Shown: positions 46,705 to 58,158, numbered from the stretch's first letter. The stretch: DNA of 64,000 bases from Monosporascus cannonballus (GCA_004154925.1 QJNS01000041.1:1-64000); one strand, 5' to 3'. The notes: generated by a model from the letters alone, not told the origin. Made by a program: numbers and translations.

Positions 46705-49014
46705 TCAGGCAAACCCGGCTAGAGGCTTTCCGGCTTCCTTTGTGCCCTTCTCTACTCGGACCCAGACGAAGAAAGGGATCGAAGCAACCATAAGCCCTAG
46801 AGACAAAAGCATAGAATAGCGCAGATTATGGGTATTGTCCTGGATGGCCCCCTGAATAAGGGGCAGAATCCAACCGGTGACCAGGTCAAGGATGAAAATG
46901 AGGCCGGACAGCAGGGCCTCGCTCCCCTTGGGAATAAACGAGGCGTACACGACGCGATTGTAGCTAAGCAGGGCGCTGTTGGTGGTCATGAAGAGGACCT
47001 GGATGACCCAGAACTCCGCCGCCCACTTCAGGCCGATGGCAGACCTAGCGCTGATGCCGACGCAGCCCCAGAAGACGCAGAGTATGTTCACGCCGAGGAG
47101 GGTGTACAGCCACGTCTTGATGGGGGTGCTGACCTGTGGGAACGCGTACATCCACGCGAGGCAGCCAACGCAGCCCGCGACGATGCCGAGCAGGGTGAAG
47201 ATGGAGAAGGCTCCCGCGGCCAGATCGAGGCCTGTCGTCTCGAGGAAGAGGGACGACAGGAGCGGGATGAAGTTGAACCAGGCCGCGTCCCAGAGCACCC
47301 AGCCCGCACAGAACTTGAAGGCCTCAGGGTGCGAGGATACGGAGCGCACGAGTCCCCAGCCTATTTTTGGCTTGTTAGTCGCTAAGGTGCTAGACGAACC
47401 GGGCGTGAGCCGGTTAGCTGTTTGGTAGCGCTTACATGAGCGAAAGGGGAGCGAGATGACGCTCTCATTCCTGGGTCTCCTGATGCCGGGGATGCCTGGA
47501 AGCAGAAAATGGCCTACCACAGCAATGGATACTACAGGATGTCAGCCTCTAAGACTTGGTGTGTAATATTTTGCGGGGTATGCATAAACGGCAAATGCTT
47601 GCTGGACTGAGGACCGAGGACAGAGGTAGAGGATGGTGTAGGGATTCGGACAGGGGTCTGGGCAGGGTTCAGGGTGAAAGTAGCTGACCGTAGGATCCTG
47701 GATCCTTAAAAGAGGGACGGGGTAGAGATGGACCATGGGAGGTGGCACGGCATGCTCCAACAACCGGATATAGCCTCACTAAAACACGTGCGCTTATGTC
47801 CGGTATGTTGTTAGATTGGGGAGAGGCTGGTGGAGTGGAGATGAGATAGTGGGGAGCGGGTGAATGGGGCAACCAACGACGGCACGGCCCTTCTGTGGAG
47901 TAAAGGCCAGCGTGCCATTGAGTTGGGTAGGCCCCGCAAATTAAACTTGGGTGGGGTACTTACTGGTGACGGCACCACTAACAGTCATCGCCAAGAGATA
48001 GCTAAAGTTGCATTGTCAGTACGTAATGGTCTTACCATACGTACAGCGAGAGACAACGTCGGGGCAAGTCGGACGAACCTGTTGAGACTCGCACCGGGAG
48101 GGGGTCTTTGGGCATGAGCGATGATAACTCCAACTAGGACCGACGCCACCATGCCTATGTTACTCATAACTATACCCCAGGTGCTGACTTTGGCACCCTT
48201 CGCCCATGAAGCCCCGCCTCTTCCAGGCTCGGCCTGGGCAGGATTATCGCTTAGGGTTCCCCGCACCGATGCCATAAAGATGGGGATGTATGACGCTTGG
48301 ATGATCATAAAGACACCCATGACGACCGTCGACACGCAGTATAATGCCGACAGTGCATGCAACGTGCTGAGAGACGGGGCGGTGAGGGCGGCGAGAGGGA
48401 GGGAGAGCGCCCCAAACGAGTAGATGGCTGACATCATCAGCGGCTTTCGAAATCGGGAATAATCAGCAATGCCCGACGTGATGATGCATGCGACCGCCTC
48501 CACGGCACGCGTGATGGAGCTGAGGTAGAGACTTTTTGGTTACCGCCACGGGTGGTTAGCCTTCTGACCCCTTGTTTCGGTTGCTACACGAGAAGGACTT
48601 ACAAGTACGTCAGGTAATCGACTTCTCGAGACCCGAAGGGGACGACGCAGGTAATCACGCCCATGGCAGCGCACGGTTCGTCAGAACCGGGAACATGGCC
48701 GATGGTATTAGCTACTGTCTGAATAGCAGCAGGCAGATACGTAAAGAGCATGGCGCTCGTTGGGCCGGTCTGCTCAGAAGGATGATGGCGTCAGCGATAG
48801 CACCAACATACGCCTTGGCATGGATGACCCGTACGGAGAGGTTGAGCGTGAGCCAGCCCCAGAATGCCTTAGAGGACCCGAGGGGCATATGGTATCCTCC
48901 GAGATGGACCGAACCGTTTTCTGGATTGTCTCGGCCGCCTTGCATTTCGTCTTCGCCCACGTGGGCCGGGGACTCCGCCACGGTCATTGTCTGCAGTTTC
49001 CCAGGCGAGGCCAT
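46705..49014 (-). CDS. Atg22-like major facilitator transporter
   Basis: Six minus-strand exons: 49014-48835, 48769-48603, 48519-48079, 48001-47964, 47531-47436 and 47381-46705; about 532 residues with every junction in phase. Four introns are 54-83 nt; the fourth (47963-47532) is about 430 nt, unusually long here. Splicing restores family blocks: FWGWLTLNLS joined to TGPTSAMLFTYLPAA, then ITSGIADYSRFRKPLMM, YIPIFMAS, and near the end GWILPLIQGAIQDNTHNLRY and VRVEKGTKEAGK. The spacing of about 11-12 hydrophobic segments and the GxxADYSxxRK motif match the Atg22-like MFS family (PF11700), related to the vacuolar amino-acid effluxer Atg22. In this setting it may move the metabolite or its precursor across the vacuolar or plasma membrane. 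It shares a promoter region with the SDR gene. Confidence 0.85.
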
Positions 49015-50267
49015 GATATTGCACTACTCGCAATCAAGTTCGAAGCTAAAGAGGATACTCAAATTCCTGCCATGTTGCGAGCTCGAACACCTCCTTTTAC
49101 GTGCGATATCATATTCCTGTCAATAGGGGTTGCGCAAGAATGAGTACATTAATCAGCATGCTTTGTGGCTCACACAAAGAAGTTGTCTCGTTGGCTCGCA
49201 AACTTGAATCAACCCGTCGTCACATGGAGCTGAACCCTATCGGGGCCATTGCAGGTCTCGGTTCCCGCTGCTAATGCGATATGCTTCAGGTTCTTATTGC
49301 ATGAATGTTACAGGGGTTATTCACGGATGGTGTATTTAATATGTATAAGGCTGATGAGATCCGAGCACGTGGCTGACATCTAGTCGGTAGAGCAGTTTTG
49401 CGGGGATGTGTTTTACGGTATGCGGCTGATATCGTGGCAGGGTAGCATCGAGATTGCAACATCCTGCCTGTGACTTTCGTATGAAAGGTTGCAACCATCT
49501 ACCCACAGCTTGTCTGACTTGTTGACGAAGGGTTAGGGATACTCACCCTTATCCATCTTGGCGAGTAGGAAATTCGAAATGTTGTACGAGGCGCTAAATG
49601 CGGCTGAGCCAAGGCTTGTACTGTTACTGTATCAAATACCAGGCCGATATGCACCGTGATACCTACGCGTATTCAATAACGAAAGATTGGTACCAACAGC
49701 CCAAATCAAGCTTATCTACCCCCAGACCGAGCATTTCGCCGCGTCCCAGAATGACACATAAAAACTACTAACCTGAATATTGGCTGACAAGACCCAAAGG
49801 GGGCCTTTCGATTGCCTGTAAGGCGCGTTGCCACCCCTCTGGCATAGCCATGTCCACGGTCGTAGGTTCTATCGTACGATTCCAGAACCGAGGGGCTTGT
49901 CCAAGTGTACGTGCCAGAGTATGACTCTGACTAAGAAGATATCGATGCCACACTAATTATTGTACAGATCAGTACCCCGGGGTACTGAACTGTAATGCAT
50001 ACTGTAGTTCTACCGTAATATACGATAGAGAATCCTACGCTGAGTACTTAAGGTTGAGTCGTGAGGGTTCAAGGTGCCATAGTTATCATCAAGGCAGGCA
50101 GGGCGTACCAAACGAATATCTGAACTCGTATCTTTCGGCTTTCGGAAAATACGGCTCCTTCGAGTCGACATTATCAATTCCAAGTGCTCTTCCTAGCTCC
50201 TTGTTTGCCCTCCCCCTTCTCTTTTAGAGTCGCAGTTTAGCTTATCAGCCACCGCGTCCGTTCCAAC
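49015..50267. promoter_or_regulatory. Divergent intergenic region of Atg22-like transporter and SDR
   Basis: The 1.25 kb lie between two outward-facing starts. It contains a strong palindrome (separate entry) about 275 bp upstream of the SDR ATG. Confidence 0.5.
49963..49994. promoter_or_regulatory. 32-bp near-perfect palindrome, candidate regulator binding site
   Basis: The core CAGTACCCCGGGGTACTG (49970-49987) is perfectly self-complementary. The arms extend to TACAG…CTGTA with one mismatched pair. It could be a site for a dimeric (for example Zn2Cys6) regulator; no regulator gene is present in the window. Confidence 0.45.
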
Positions 50268-51311
50268 ATGCCACCCCCTCGAGCATTCGACTTCACGGGG
50301 GAAGTCGCCATCGTCACTGGCGCTGGCTCCCGCATGAAAGGGGAGGTTGGCAATGGCAGTGCAACGGCGGTCCTGCTCGCACGCCATGGTGCCCGCGTGG
50401 CCATCATGGACCGCGACTTGGAAGCCGGCGCCGAAACTAAGCGCATGATCGAGGAGGAGGGAGGCTTTGCTGAGATTGTCCAAGGAGACGTGACAGTCGA
50501 TGCCGACTGTAAGGCCGCCGTCGCCAGGACCGTAGAGCTATTCGGGAAGGTTGACATCCTCGTAAACATCGGTGAGTGAGACAAACCTGCTTTGTTCCCT
50601 ACTGCACCTCCCTCTCGGCTGGGCACGTTTTGATTAGCCGACTACTAACCAACAAAAGTCGGCATCGGAGGCGCCCAGGGAACAGTGGACAAGGTGAACA
50701 TCGACGAGTTCAACAACGACTTCCACTACAATGTCACCAGTATGGTGATGATGGCACGCTACGCGGTGCCCGAGATGAAGAAGAACGGCCGGGGCGCCAT
50801 CGTCAACATGAGCTCCGTATGCGGCCTGACGGCTGGGAGCCCGTCCGTCTTCTACCCTACGGCCAAGGGCGCAATTGTGCAGATGACGCGTGCCATGGCC
50901 GGCCACCATGGCCCGGACAACATCCGCGTCAACTGCGTCTGCCCGGGCATGGCCTATACACCCATGGCCCGCAGCCGCGGCATGACCGAGGAGATGCGGA
51001 TGGAGCGCAAGAGCCTGGGTTTCCTGAAGTACGAGGGGACCTCCTGGGATATCGGACACGGTTAGTCAATTTATTCTTTTATCACAGTAAGAGACGACCA
51101 GCTGACCCTGGCGGTATTAGCTGTCATGTTCTTGAGCAGCAAAGAGGCGAGGTGGATTACGGGAGCCATTTTGCCCATTGATGGAGGTGTAAGCCAGTCC
51201 CGCCCCTATATTTATTATTGTGATTCGCTAATCCGCGACAAGTATACTGCCGGAAGAACGGACCATCCTAAGATGGGCATGCCAATGGATGCTCCTCCTG
51301 AGCACAGCTAG
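50268..51311 (+). CDS. Short-chain dehydrogenase/reductase (classical SDR)
   Basis: Exons 50268-50571, 50659-51060, 51121-51188 and 51243-51311 give about 280 residues. Introns start GTGAGT, GTTAGT and GTAAGC, and frame is kept at each. The third intron could be read through without a stop, but splicing gives the standard SDR ending LPIDGG-YTAGRTDHP. The cofactor motif is VTGAGSRMKGEVGNG (TGxxxGxG, expanded as in many fungal SDRs), followed by HGARVAIMDRD (acidic residue suggests NAD preference), DVTVD, NMSSVCGL (catalytic Ser region), YPTAKGAIVQM (YxxxK) and NCVCPGMAYTPM. It oxidises or reduces a hydroxyl/carbonyl group; the substrate is unknown. It is divergent from the Atg22-like gene. Confidence 0.92.
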
Positions 51312-51923
51312 TCCGTACTCATTTGATATGGGGATATAAATATGTTCAGGGAAGATGGCCAAGATCATATAGTTAAAACCAGCTGCAATATTAAAATATG
51401 TGACAAAAAAGGGCTTACGCAGATAGAAAATGCCACGCGATATACCTAGTGGCGGGCACCATCCCCTTGAAACCGTAGGCTTTTCTAAGAATACCAGAGT
51501 CTTAGGCCAATTTGATTTATGGTGGTTTTACTTTAAATAAAAGTATTAATGGGCCATATGTTGACTAAAATCCAGACAAAAACGGCCAGCCATCATAAGA
51601 GAACCAGGCAGGAAAAGTGTGCTGACAATAAAACCACGATCTTCGAAGCTGGGCATCAAACTTATTGGGAAGGAACAAGTGCACACAGACTCTGTAATTA
51701 TGAATATAATAAGCTAACGCACTAGGAAACAAGATCATAACAAAAGTGAATAATAGGAGAGGTTGCCGCCTGTAAGAGAGGCTCAATGATTATCATTGAA
51801 ATAGGTGGAGCCAGACGTAGATAAATATCATTTAGGAGAGCCTAAGCAGGTCTAATCGTACCATTTCCATATCCTACCCCTCTTTTTAGGTAAACATGCC
51901 AACTCAAGGAATCTCCTGCCCAG
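51312..51923. other. Intergenic between convergent genes
   Basis: AT-rich 3' flanks; no gene was seen. Confidence 0.5.
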
Positions 51924-53649
51924 TTAAACTTCACCTGCCTTCTTCTTTTCCGTTGCTGAGGAGGTTCCGCTATTTGGCGGCGGCCCCGGAATCGGAGACT
52001 TCGCCCTCCAATGAGGGCCATATAAGCTAAGCGCTAGTAGTCCCGTTAACTTCACAAGGTTGGTGTGGAAATGCTGGAGAACATTACTCACCAAGAGCTC
52101 CACTTCCAACACTGAGCAGATCCAGCAAGGCGAAGCCTGTGAAATACCAACCAGCACCCATCCTAGCGACCAAGGGCGAGAGCACGACAGCAGAAATAGC
52201 CGCGGCCGGGTTTCGCAGCATGTTCTCAAGAGCCATGGCGCCGGCAGCAGCCTGAGGCGCGCACTCTGTCAGAAAGGCAAAAGTTACTACGAGGACCGAC
52301 GACATGCCGAACCCGTCTAAGAATGTCTTAGCAAATGTTCCCGGCTTCCAATTCCACGTCTCATGGGAGGACGCACTTAAGAATGTTGCCACCAGCAGAG
52401 CGGCAGGGTGAATAGACCTGTCAACAAACCAGCCATACATGATGGACCCGGCCGCACACGCGATCGTGCCCCATGTCTGGTCCACGAGACGGCTTTCGGG
52501 AGCGACGTGGCCGTCTGCAGACACCTTAGCAGCCCGCGCGCGGCGCCAGTCCGAGAACCTGCCCGCGAGCAGGGAGCCCGCCACGATGGCGATGCCGAGA
52601 GCCAGATATCCGCCGCCGACGGCCGTGACGGACCAGTGATACTTGTCCGTCAAGGTTAGGGGTAGGTCAACGGCCACGGAGAAGTAATTGGCAAACAGGA
52701 TGGCCGTGTACACGGACGAGATACTGATGGGTGGGTAGCAGAAGAGACGCCAGAAGCCACCGACCGACGGTTTCGGGGGCCGGGGACCGCGTTCCGACTC
52801 GGGTGCCAGTGGCGAGGCAATGCGCGGCGGCAGCAGGAAGAGGCCGTCGTTGCTATACAGGCTTCCGTTGCCAACCCGGCACCTAAGTGTCTCGGGGAGG
52901 GTAAAGACTATGACAAGCCATGTGACACCGACGACAATGGCTATTGCCGATAGGGGCTCTAGTCAGTGAGTGTTCCTGGATGCGTGTCTCAGCCATGTCG
53001 GGGTGACATACATAGGACGCCGAACGTCCAGCGCCACGATGCCTGTCCCGTGATAACGCCCCCTAGAACGGGGCCAAGTGTCGGCCCTAAGTTCGGCCCC
53101 AGTAAAAAGATAGACATGGCGAAGCCTCTGCGGGCCGGTTCCGTGACCTGCTCGCCATCGAGTGGCCGGTTAGTCGAGGGTAAAAACCAAAGCGTCAATC
53201 AAAACAGGATGTACACCCACATCAGCTACCGTCCCGGCTCCCAGGGAGATGACGGACGAACACCCGAAGGCCTGCACCATTCGAAGAAATACCAAGGCGC
53301 CAAAGTTTGCGGGCAGCGAAGCCATCAGGACGTTGGCCACGAGATAAATAGCCAGCGATATAACGTAGAGCGGCCTCCTCCCCTTCCAGTCTGCGAAGGC
53401 GGACCAGAACAGAGGTGCGAAGGCGCAGAGGGCCATGAAGACCGACACGGTGGCATTGATTGTCGTGTAGCTCACGCCGAACTCCTGCTCCAGCACAGGC
53501 AGGGCAGGGAGGTAGATGCCCCCCGCCAGAGGGCCCAAGAAGCCTGCGGTACTGACCAGGCCAATGATGAAACGCCACCGGGCCGGAGAGAAGCCGCTGT
53601 ATGGAATGGCAGTATCTCCATGTTGTTGTTGCTTTTGGTTTGCGTCCAT
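51924..53649 (-). CDS. MFS transporter, DHA1 (multidrug:H+ antiporter) type
   Basis: Minus-strand exons 53649-53221, 53147-53012, 52940-52092 and 52033-51924 give about 507 residues with all junctions in frame. The ATG at 53649 was chosen over an upstream in-frame ORF start because it precedes a normal cytosolic leader (MDANQKQQQHGD) before TM1 (RWRFIIGLVSTAGFLGPLAG). DHA1 features are visible: loop 2-3 WSAFADWKGRRPLYVISL (motif A), the antiporter-type loop after splicing RRGFAMSIFLLGPNLGPTLG with PVLGG, QASWRWTFGV, and LPETLR after TM6. The second half has six further hydrophobic segments. Such pumps often export the metabolite of a neighbouring cluster and provide self-protection. It shares a divergent promoter with the dioxygenase gene. 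Confidence 0.9.
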
Positions 53650-54761
53650 GTTTTGCGAGATGTAATGAGACTCACAAGAAGGGTCGAAGTTGATGCTGGC
53701 CTGAGATGTTCCAATGGTGTCAAGAACTACTACGATCCAAATCGCCCCTTGCAAGGGAGTGTACTATTGGTAATATGAATGATATAGAGGCGGTTTGTTT
53801 TACGTATTATACGTATCAATACGTAACATAACCTTATTCAGTGTTGTATTCCTCGCCGGGGCACCATGTCGTCTAGATACTAAGTCGGTAGGTAGTTGGT
53901 CCGTCTGACTTGTCAAATATTCTTTGTCCCCCTTCGCGTATCTTACTTCGCTCTCACGGATTCTCCCTGGTTTAGAATCAAAGATATGAAGAAGGCTAAT
54001 GCATGTAAGCCAGTTCCGATTACTGCGAGGTAGTCAGGCTAGGGAGGCACTTTCTGAGTATTCCGAACGGCAATCCCTGTTATAACCTCGTCCAGCCGAG
54101 ACTCGCCTATGGAAGGGCATAACGAGTCTGCTTACAGGTGGGCGGGACTGCAATATTACAATTGCAAACAGCCTCATTGCTTGCTCGGGCCCGGAATAGT
54201 GGGCGTCGACGTGCGGTGTGGCTGCTTACCGGTAAGTGCAAGAATCGTGTATCATAATTCAGCCCAAATATAGTTGTCTGCATAATGAAACCTAGTGCGG
54301 GGGTTCCGTTAGAAACGGTTGCCAACCCCAATACATGTGAGTACATGAATTGTACACCAGGGAGTAATAGGGAGCACCGCAGACTGGGATCACAAACACA
54401 ACAGTTGACGCCGACCTTGGTTCGTGATCATTTGATCGCTGCTTCTTGGCGTAAAGGATCTATTCTTGCCATAATGTTCTCAATTTTGCGCAGCCTCATT
54501 CTGGGCGTTGGCCTCGACCTGCACTCGGACGGTCCCCCCTTTTCAATGTTCGCCCGCCTAACTCGGACCAATACGACTTGCTGATTACCAATTTTCATAC
54601 ACGAGCGTAAGGGCTACCCTCTGCAGCAATTATAATGGCCTTTCCTCTCCTATTAATGGATGCGGTCCTTCTATTTCTTCTAAAGTCTTATCAACGAGGA
54701 ACCTGGTAGAGGAAGTGTCTTGCATACCATCACCTTAAACTCTACAAAAACTTAGCACATC
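53650..54761. promoter_or_regulatory. Divergent intergenic region of DHA1 transporter and TauD-type dioxygenase
   Basis: The 1.1 kb lie between outward-facing starts. A GGCTAATGCATG motif near 53993 recalls the small inverted-repeat family at 34-36 kb but is too short to call. No other element was resolved. Confidence 0.45.
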
Positions 54762-56056
54762 ATGGCACAGTCGTCTCATCGTAAGCCACTGCAGCTGAGT
54801 GGTGCTTTGGACAAGTTCTCCTATGAGGACTCGACGCCTGAGATCGGACGCGAATTCCTTAACGTTAACATTGTCGACGACCTAATCAAGGCCCAAAATG
54901 CTGACGACATCTTGCGTGACCTCGCAATCACGAGTAAGTTCATACCACCTGGCTGAAGAAAACAAAGTAGACGGAGACTCTAACTCGGATGATATAAGTC
55001 TCGCAGCGAGGAGTGGTGTTCTTCCGGGCCCAGGACAACCTCACCGACGAGCTGCAAAAGGAGTTTGTGCACCGCCTAGGTCAACTGGCCGGCAAGCCCG
55101 ACACGTCAACCCTGCACATCTTCCCGCTAGCACCAGCCTTCGTCCCAGAGAGCGGCACCGCCGACCGGCAGATTAGCTACGTCAACTCGGTCGGCTTCAA
55201 ATACATGTTCGAAAAGATGCCGACCATGGATAAGAGGAGATTCGACGCGGCCGAGTGGCATAGCGATATCCAGTTCGAGAGGGTTCCCGCGGACTACACA
55301 TCGCTTCGTGTCATCAAGCTTCCCAAGACGGGCGGTGACACGTTGTGGGCGTCGGGCTACGAGCTGTACAATCGCCTGTCTAAGACCTATCAAGACTTCG
55401 TCGACGGCTTGAGCGTGACGTGCCGGGCCGACTGCGTGCTCATGGCAATGCAGCATAAGGGCGAGAAGATCGAGGAAGGGGAGAGGGGAAGCCCCCTGAA
55501 CGTGGGAAGCGCCCTGGCGGCTGTCCATCCTGTGGTGCGCACGCACCCGGTGACCGGCTGGAGGAGCATCTTCTCCGTTGGCCAGTTCTCCAAGCGTATC
55601 AATGAGGTTAACCTGCAGGAGTCTGACGAGCTGCTGAAGAAGTTCTACAGCATGATCCAGGAGAACCATGATCTGCAGGTCAGGTTCAAGTGGAGGTTTC
55701 CGAACGACGTCGGTAAGTATCTGCCCCCTCCCCTCGCCGTCTAAATCAAGGAATGCCGAAAGGTCTGACTGGGGCTAGCTATCTGGGATAACCGCTGCAC
55801 CTTCCACCGCGCCACCTTTGACTACTTGGGTCTCGGTGAACGCTTTGGTAATCGCGCTGTGGGCATAGGCGAGATCCCGTATTTTGACCCTGAGAGCAAA
55901 TCCCGGGATGAAGCTCTGGGTGTAAAGAAGGCCGAAAACCACGGAGTTGCTAACGAAAGTGCTAACGGTGGTTCCCATGGAGGTCATGGGATGACGCATG
56001 GATCTCACGGGATGGGCCAGGGAGGGGCCAATGGTCATGACCGTGCAGCTCACTGA
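54762..56056 (+). CDS. TauD/TfdA-family Fe(II)/2-oxoglutarate dioxygenase with His/Gly/Met-rich tail
   Basis: Exons 54762-54933, 54999-55712 and 55779-56056 give about 387 residues. Both introns start GTAAGT. The joins restore AITI-SQRGVVFFRAQ and PNDV-AIWDNRCTFHRATFDY, both standard TauD blocks. The iron ligands are His145 and Asp147 in EWHSDIQFE and the distal His near 305 (TFH), with Arg residues downstream for 2-oxoglutarate binding. Length fits fungal sulfonate/taurine-type dioxygenases. The same superfamily includes PvcB-type enzymes that act beside isocyanide synthases. The last 30 residues are an unusual tail of repeated GSHGGHGMTHGSHGMG that could bind Cu, Ni or Zn ions. Role here: oxidation or decarboxylative desaturation of the isonitrile product is plausible; scavenging of sulfonates is the alternative. 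Confidence 0.92.
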
Positions 56057-56913
56057 AGTTCTCGTTTCCTCAAGCCAGCTAGTACAACAGTAACTGTACT
56101 TCAATGCAACTGTCGCTACCCCTTATGTATCAATAAGGACATATGACGGATGATGGGGGAGTTGATGCCCTCATATTTTCGGTCTACTTCTTCATTACGT
56201 ATAACAAGCTCGGCTTTTGTCTCGCAAAAAGCTATCCTAATATGTTCGCGGACCAAAAATAGCGTGGCCGTGAAACCTGTCAGGGAACACGTCATTCTTA
56301 GTGCCCCGTAGATAGTTAATGCTCGCACTACACACTGACTCGAGGAGTACTGCGAGCGGCAGACGAGGTTGTTGCTAGTGCGTCGTCTTTAGTCTTCCTG
56401 AAGTGGATGAGGTGCTAGGCCAGCATCGTTGTTTAAGAACCGCGGGAATTCCTGGATCAGATGCTGGTAGTATTCTTGCATGTAGGCCCTATAGGGAAAT
56501 ACGGGAATTGCCCATGTAGATACGTATGAGAGTTGGGGGCGGAAAACAGGGGGTTTCTGACCTCTTTGTTTTAGACTATCCATGGAAAACACGAGTCTCC
56601 GAGCGCTCGGCCGGTAGGTCATAGTGTCCTCCGAATTGCCACAATACTCCGAAGCATATGCCTGCCTTGTTACCTAACAAGCCAATTATCCCTATTATGG
56701 AACTACCCATGTTCTTTTGGATCTTCTGGATCTCTTTCTGTGGAATATCTTCTCTTCGACGGCGAGCCACAAAGCATCGGATTAGCGGTTTTCAAAGATT
56801 GGTTAAAGCTCATTGTAAAGGCACTTCCCCCAACCTTCACTTGAGGGAAATGCTTCTATCTGAAGAGAATTCGCCACCATGACAACAACATTGAGCAGCT
56901 AGGGGGGACAAGC
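56057..56913. other. Intergenic, right edge of intact cluster
   Basis: Two short minus-strand open stretches (56389-56622 and 56576-56770) look partly coding-like (YVSTWAIPVFPYRAYMQ; SSIIGIIGLLGNKAG) but could not be joined into a gene or assigned. Confidence 0.4.
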
Positions 56914-58158
56914 ATGCCCCGTAACCATTTCCCTGTCGAGAACAGAGTGCGTACGTCGTTGCCTTAATTGTCTGATTAGCACTGAGATCTTCTCTCAGAT
57001 GAGTCTCATCACAGGAGGGAATCGTGAAATGAGACTCGAAGTTGGCCGCAAGCTTGCCGACAAAGGCGGCAACATCATCATAGCTCGACATCAGCAGCGG
57101 CTTCAGCACGCCATCAAATACATTGAGGCGGTGATTCAATTTCCCTGGCTCCCAACACCAGTGTCTCAGCGAGCCCATAAATTAGATATATAGCCTCATA
57201 TGAGAGAATAAGCAATGGGCAGTCGACGTAACAAGACGACAATTCCACCATATCTGCACTGACGTAGCTTCGCCGCATGAATCCGCCTGGGCCATCAGCG
57301 ATTCTACCGCTTGGAATAACGGAGACTGCCAGACGTCGTGTGGAAATGTGCAGGAAGCTCCCATCCCGCGCTATGTATCGACAACGACATCGACGACGAT
57401 TATTTGCAGGCTCAAATGAACCATAATTATTTACGAGATGGCACGCGCAATTCCAAGAACTTGGCTACGACAGGCTCAGAGCTCTGTTCAGACAAGTAAC
57501 AGAAGTTAAACACTTCGAAACATCTGGTGTCAACGGCTATAATGTGTCCACCACATCATTTTTACATCCACATTTCGCGCCCTAGATACATTTTCCTGTT
57601 GGTGGCATGTAATCCGACAAAGGCAGCGCTCCGCTAGATTACCGACCCGCTCTCACAGGAGATGAAACTTTACACTGCGGCGAACCCCCTCAGCTCAGGT
57701 GCGCGCGCACACACAGTCTTCCCAGCCGAGATCCCCACCGAGGCATTTGAGACCGAGCAGCGCATCATGCCGGAGCCAACGATCATTTTAGAGGCCCAGA
57801 TAAGGGGCAGGTCGCAGTGGCTGCCGCAGCGGAGAGTATTCACGGCTTGGGGGTAGGGCACGATACGGTGACTACAACGTTACTCACTAAGCTGGCGTTT
57901 TGCGGTATGGCCGGGGGAAGCTATCGGGGGCGGTTTTGGAAGGGACTGGTGGCTTGCGTTATTGCTTATACAATAGGCATTGCCCTGGTTCTTAGAAGAT
58001 TAGACTCAGATTCCAATATTAGGAAGTGGAGGGAGAAAAATAGCTCGTTTGGAAGGGCGAAGAAGGCAGCCGAATTTGACGACTTGGGATTGCATCCTTG
58101 GCATAGTACACCAAATCTCTTTGATCGCCAAACAGTGAGAGGGAATGAAGATGCCTAG
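56914..58158 (+). pseudogene. 3-ketodihydrosphingosine reductase (TSC10/KDSR)-like pseudogene
   Basis: The frame starts MPRNHFPVENR (56914-56946), has an intact intron (56947-56998, GTGCGT…CTCAG) and continues MSLITGGNREMRLEVGRKL…IIIARHQQRLQHAIKYIEA. Later blocks of the family are recognisable in order but in different frames: FHHICTDVASP, PDVVWKCAGSSHPALCID, QAQMNHNYL, PTKAALR, DPLSQEMKLYTAANP, VFPAEIPTEAFETEQRI, GLGVGHDTVTTTLL, and a C-terminal hydrophobic anchor. Damage: frameshifts near 57335 and 57790, a TAG directly after KAALR (near 57640), degeneration of the glycine-rich cofactor motif, and Cys in place of the catalytic Tyr of YxxxK. KDSR reduces 3-ketosphinganine in the ER, an essential sphingolipid step, so this must be a dispensable second copy. 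Confidence 0.8.

Noticed and set aside
53993..54012. GGCTAATGCATGTAAGCC as a further copy of the small inverted-repeat family
   Set aside because: Only about 12 bases match and no second end was found nearby.
56389..56770. Two adjoining minus-strand ORFs that look partly coding
   Set aside because: No start, no usable splice phase between them and no recognised domain.
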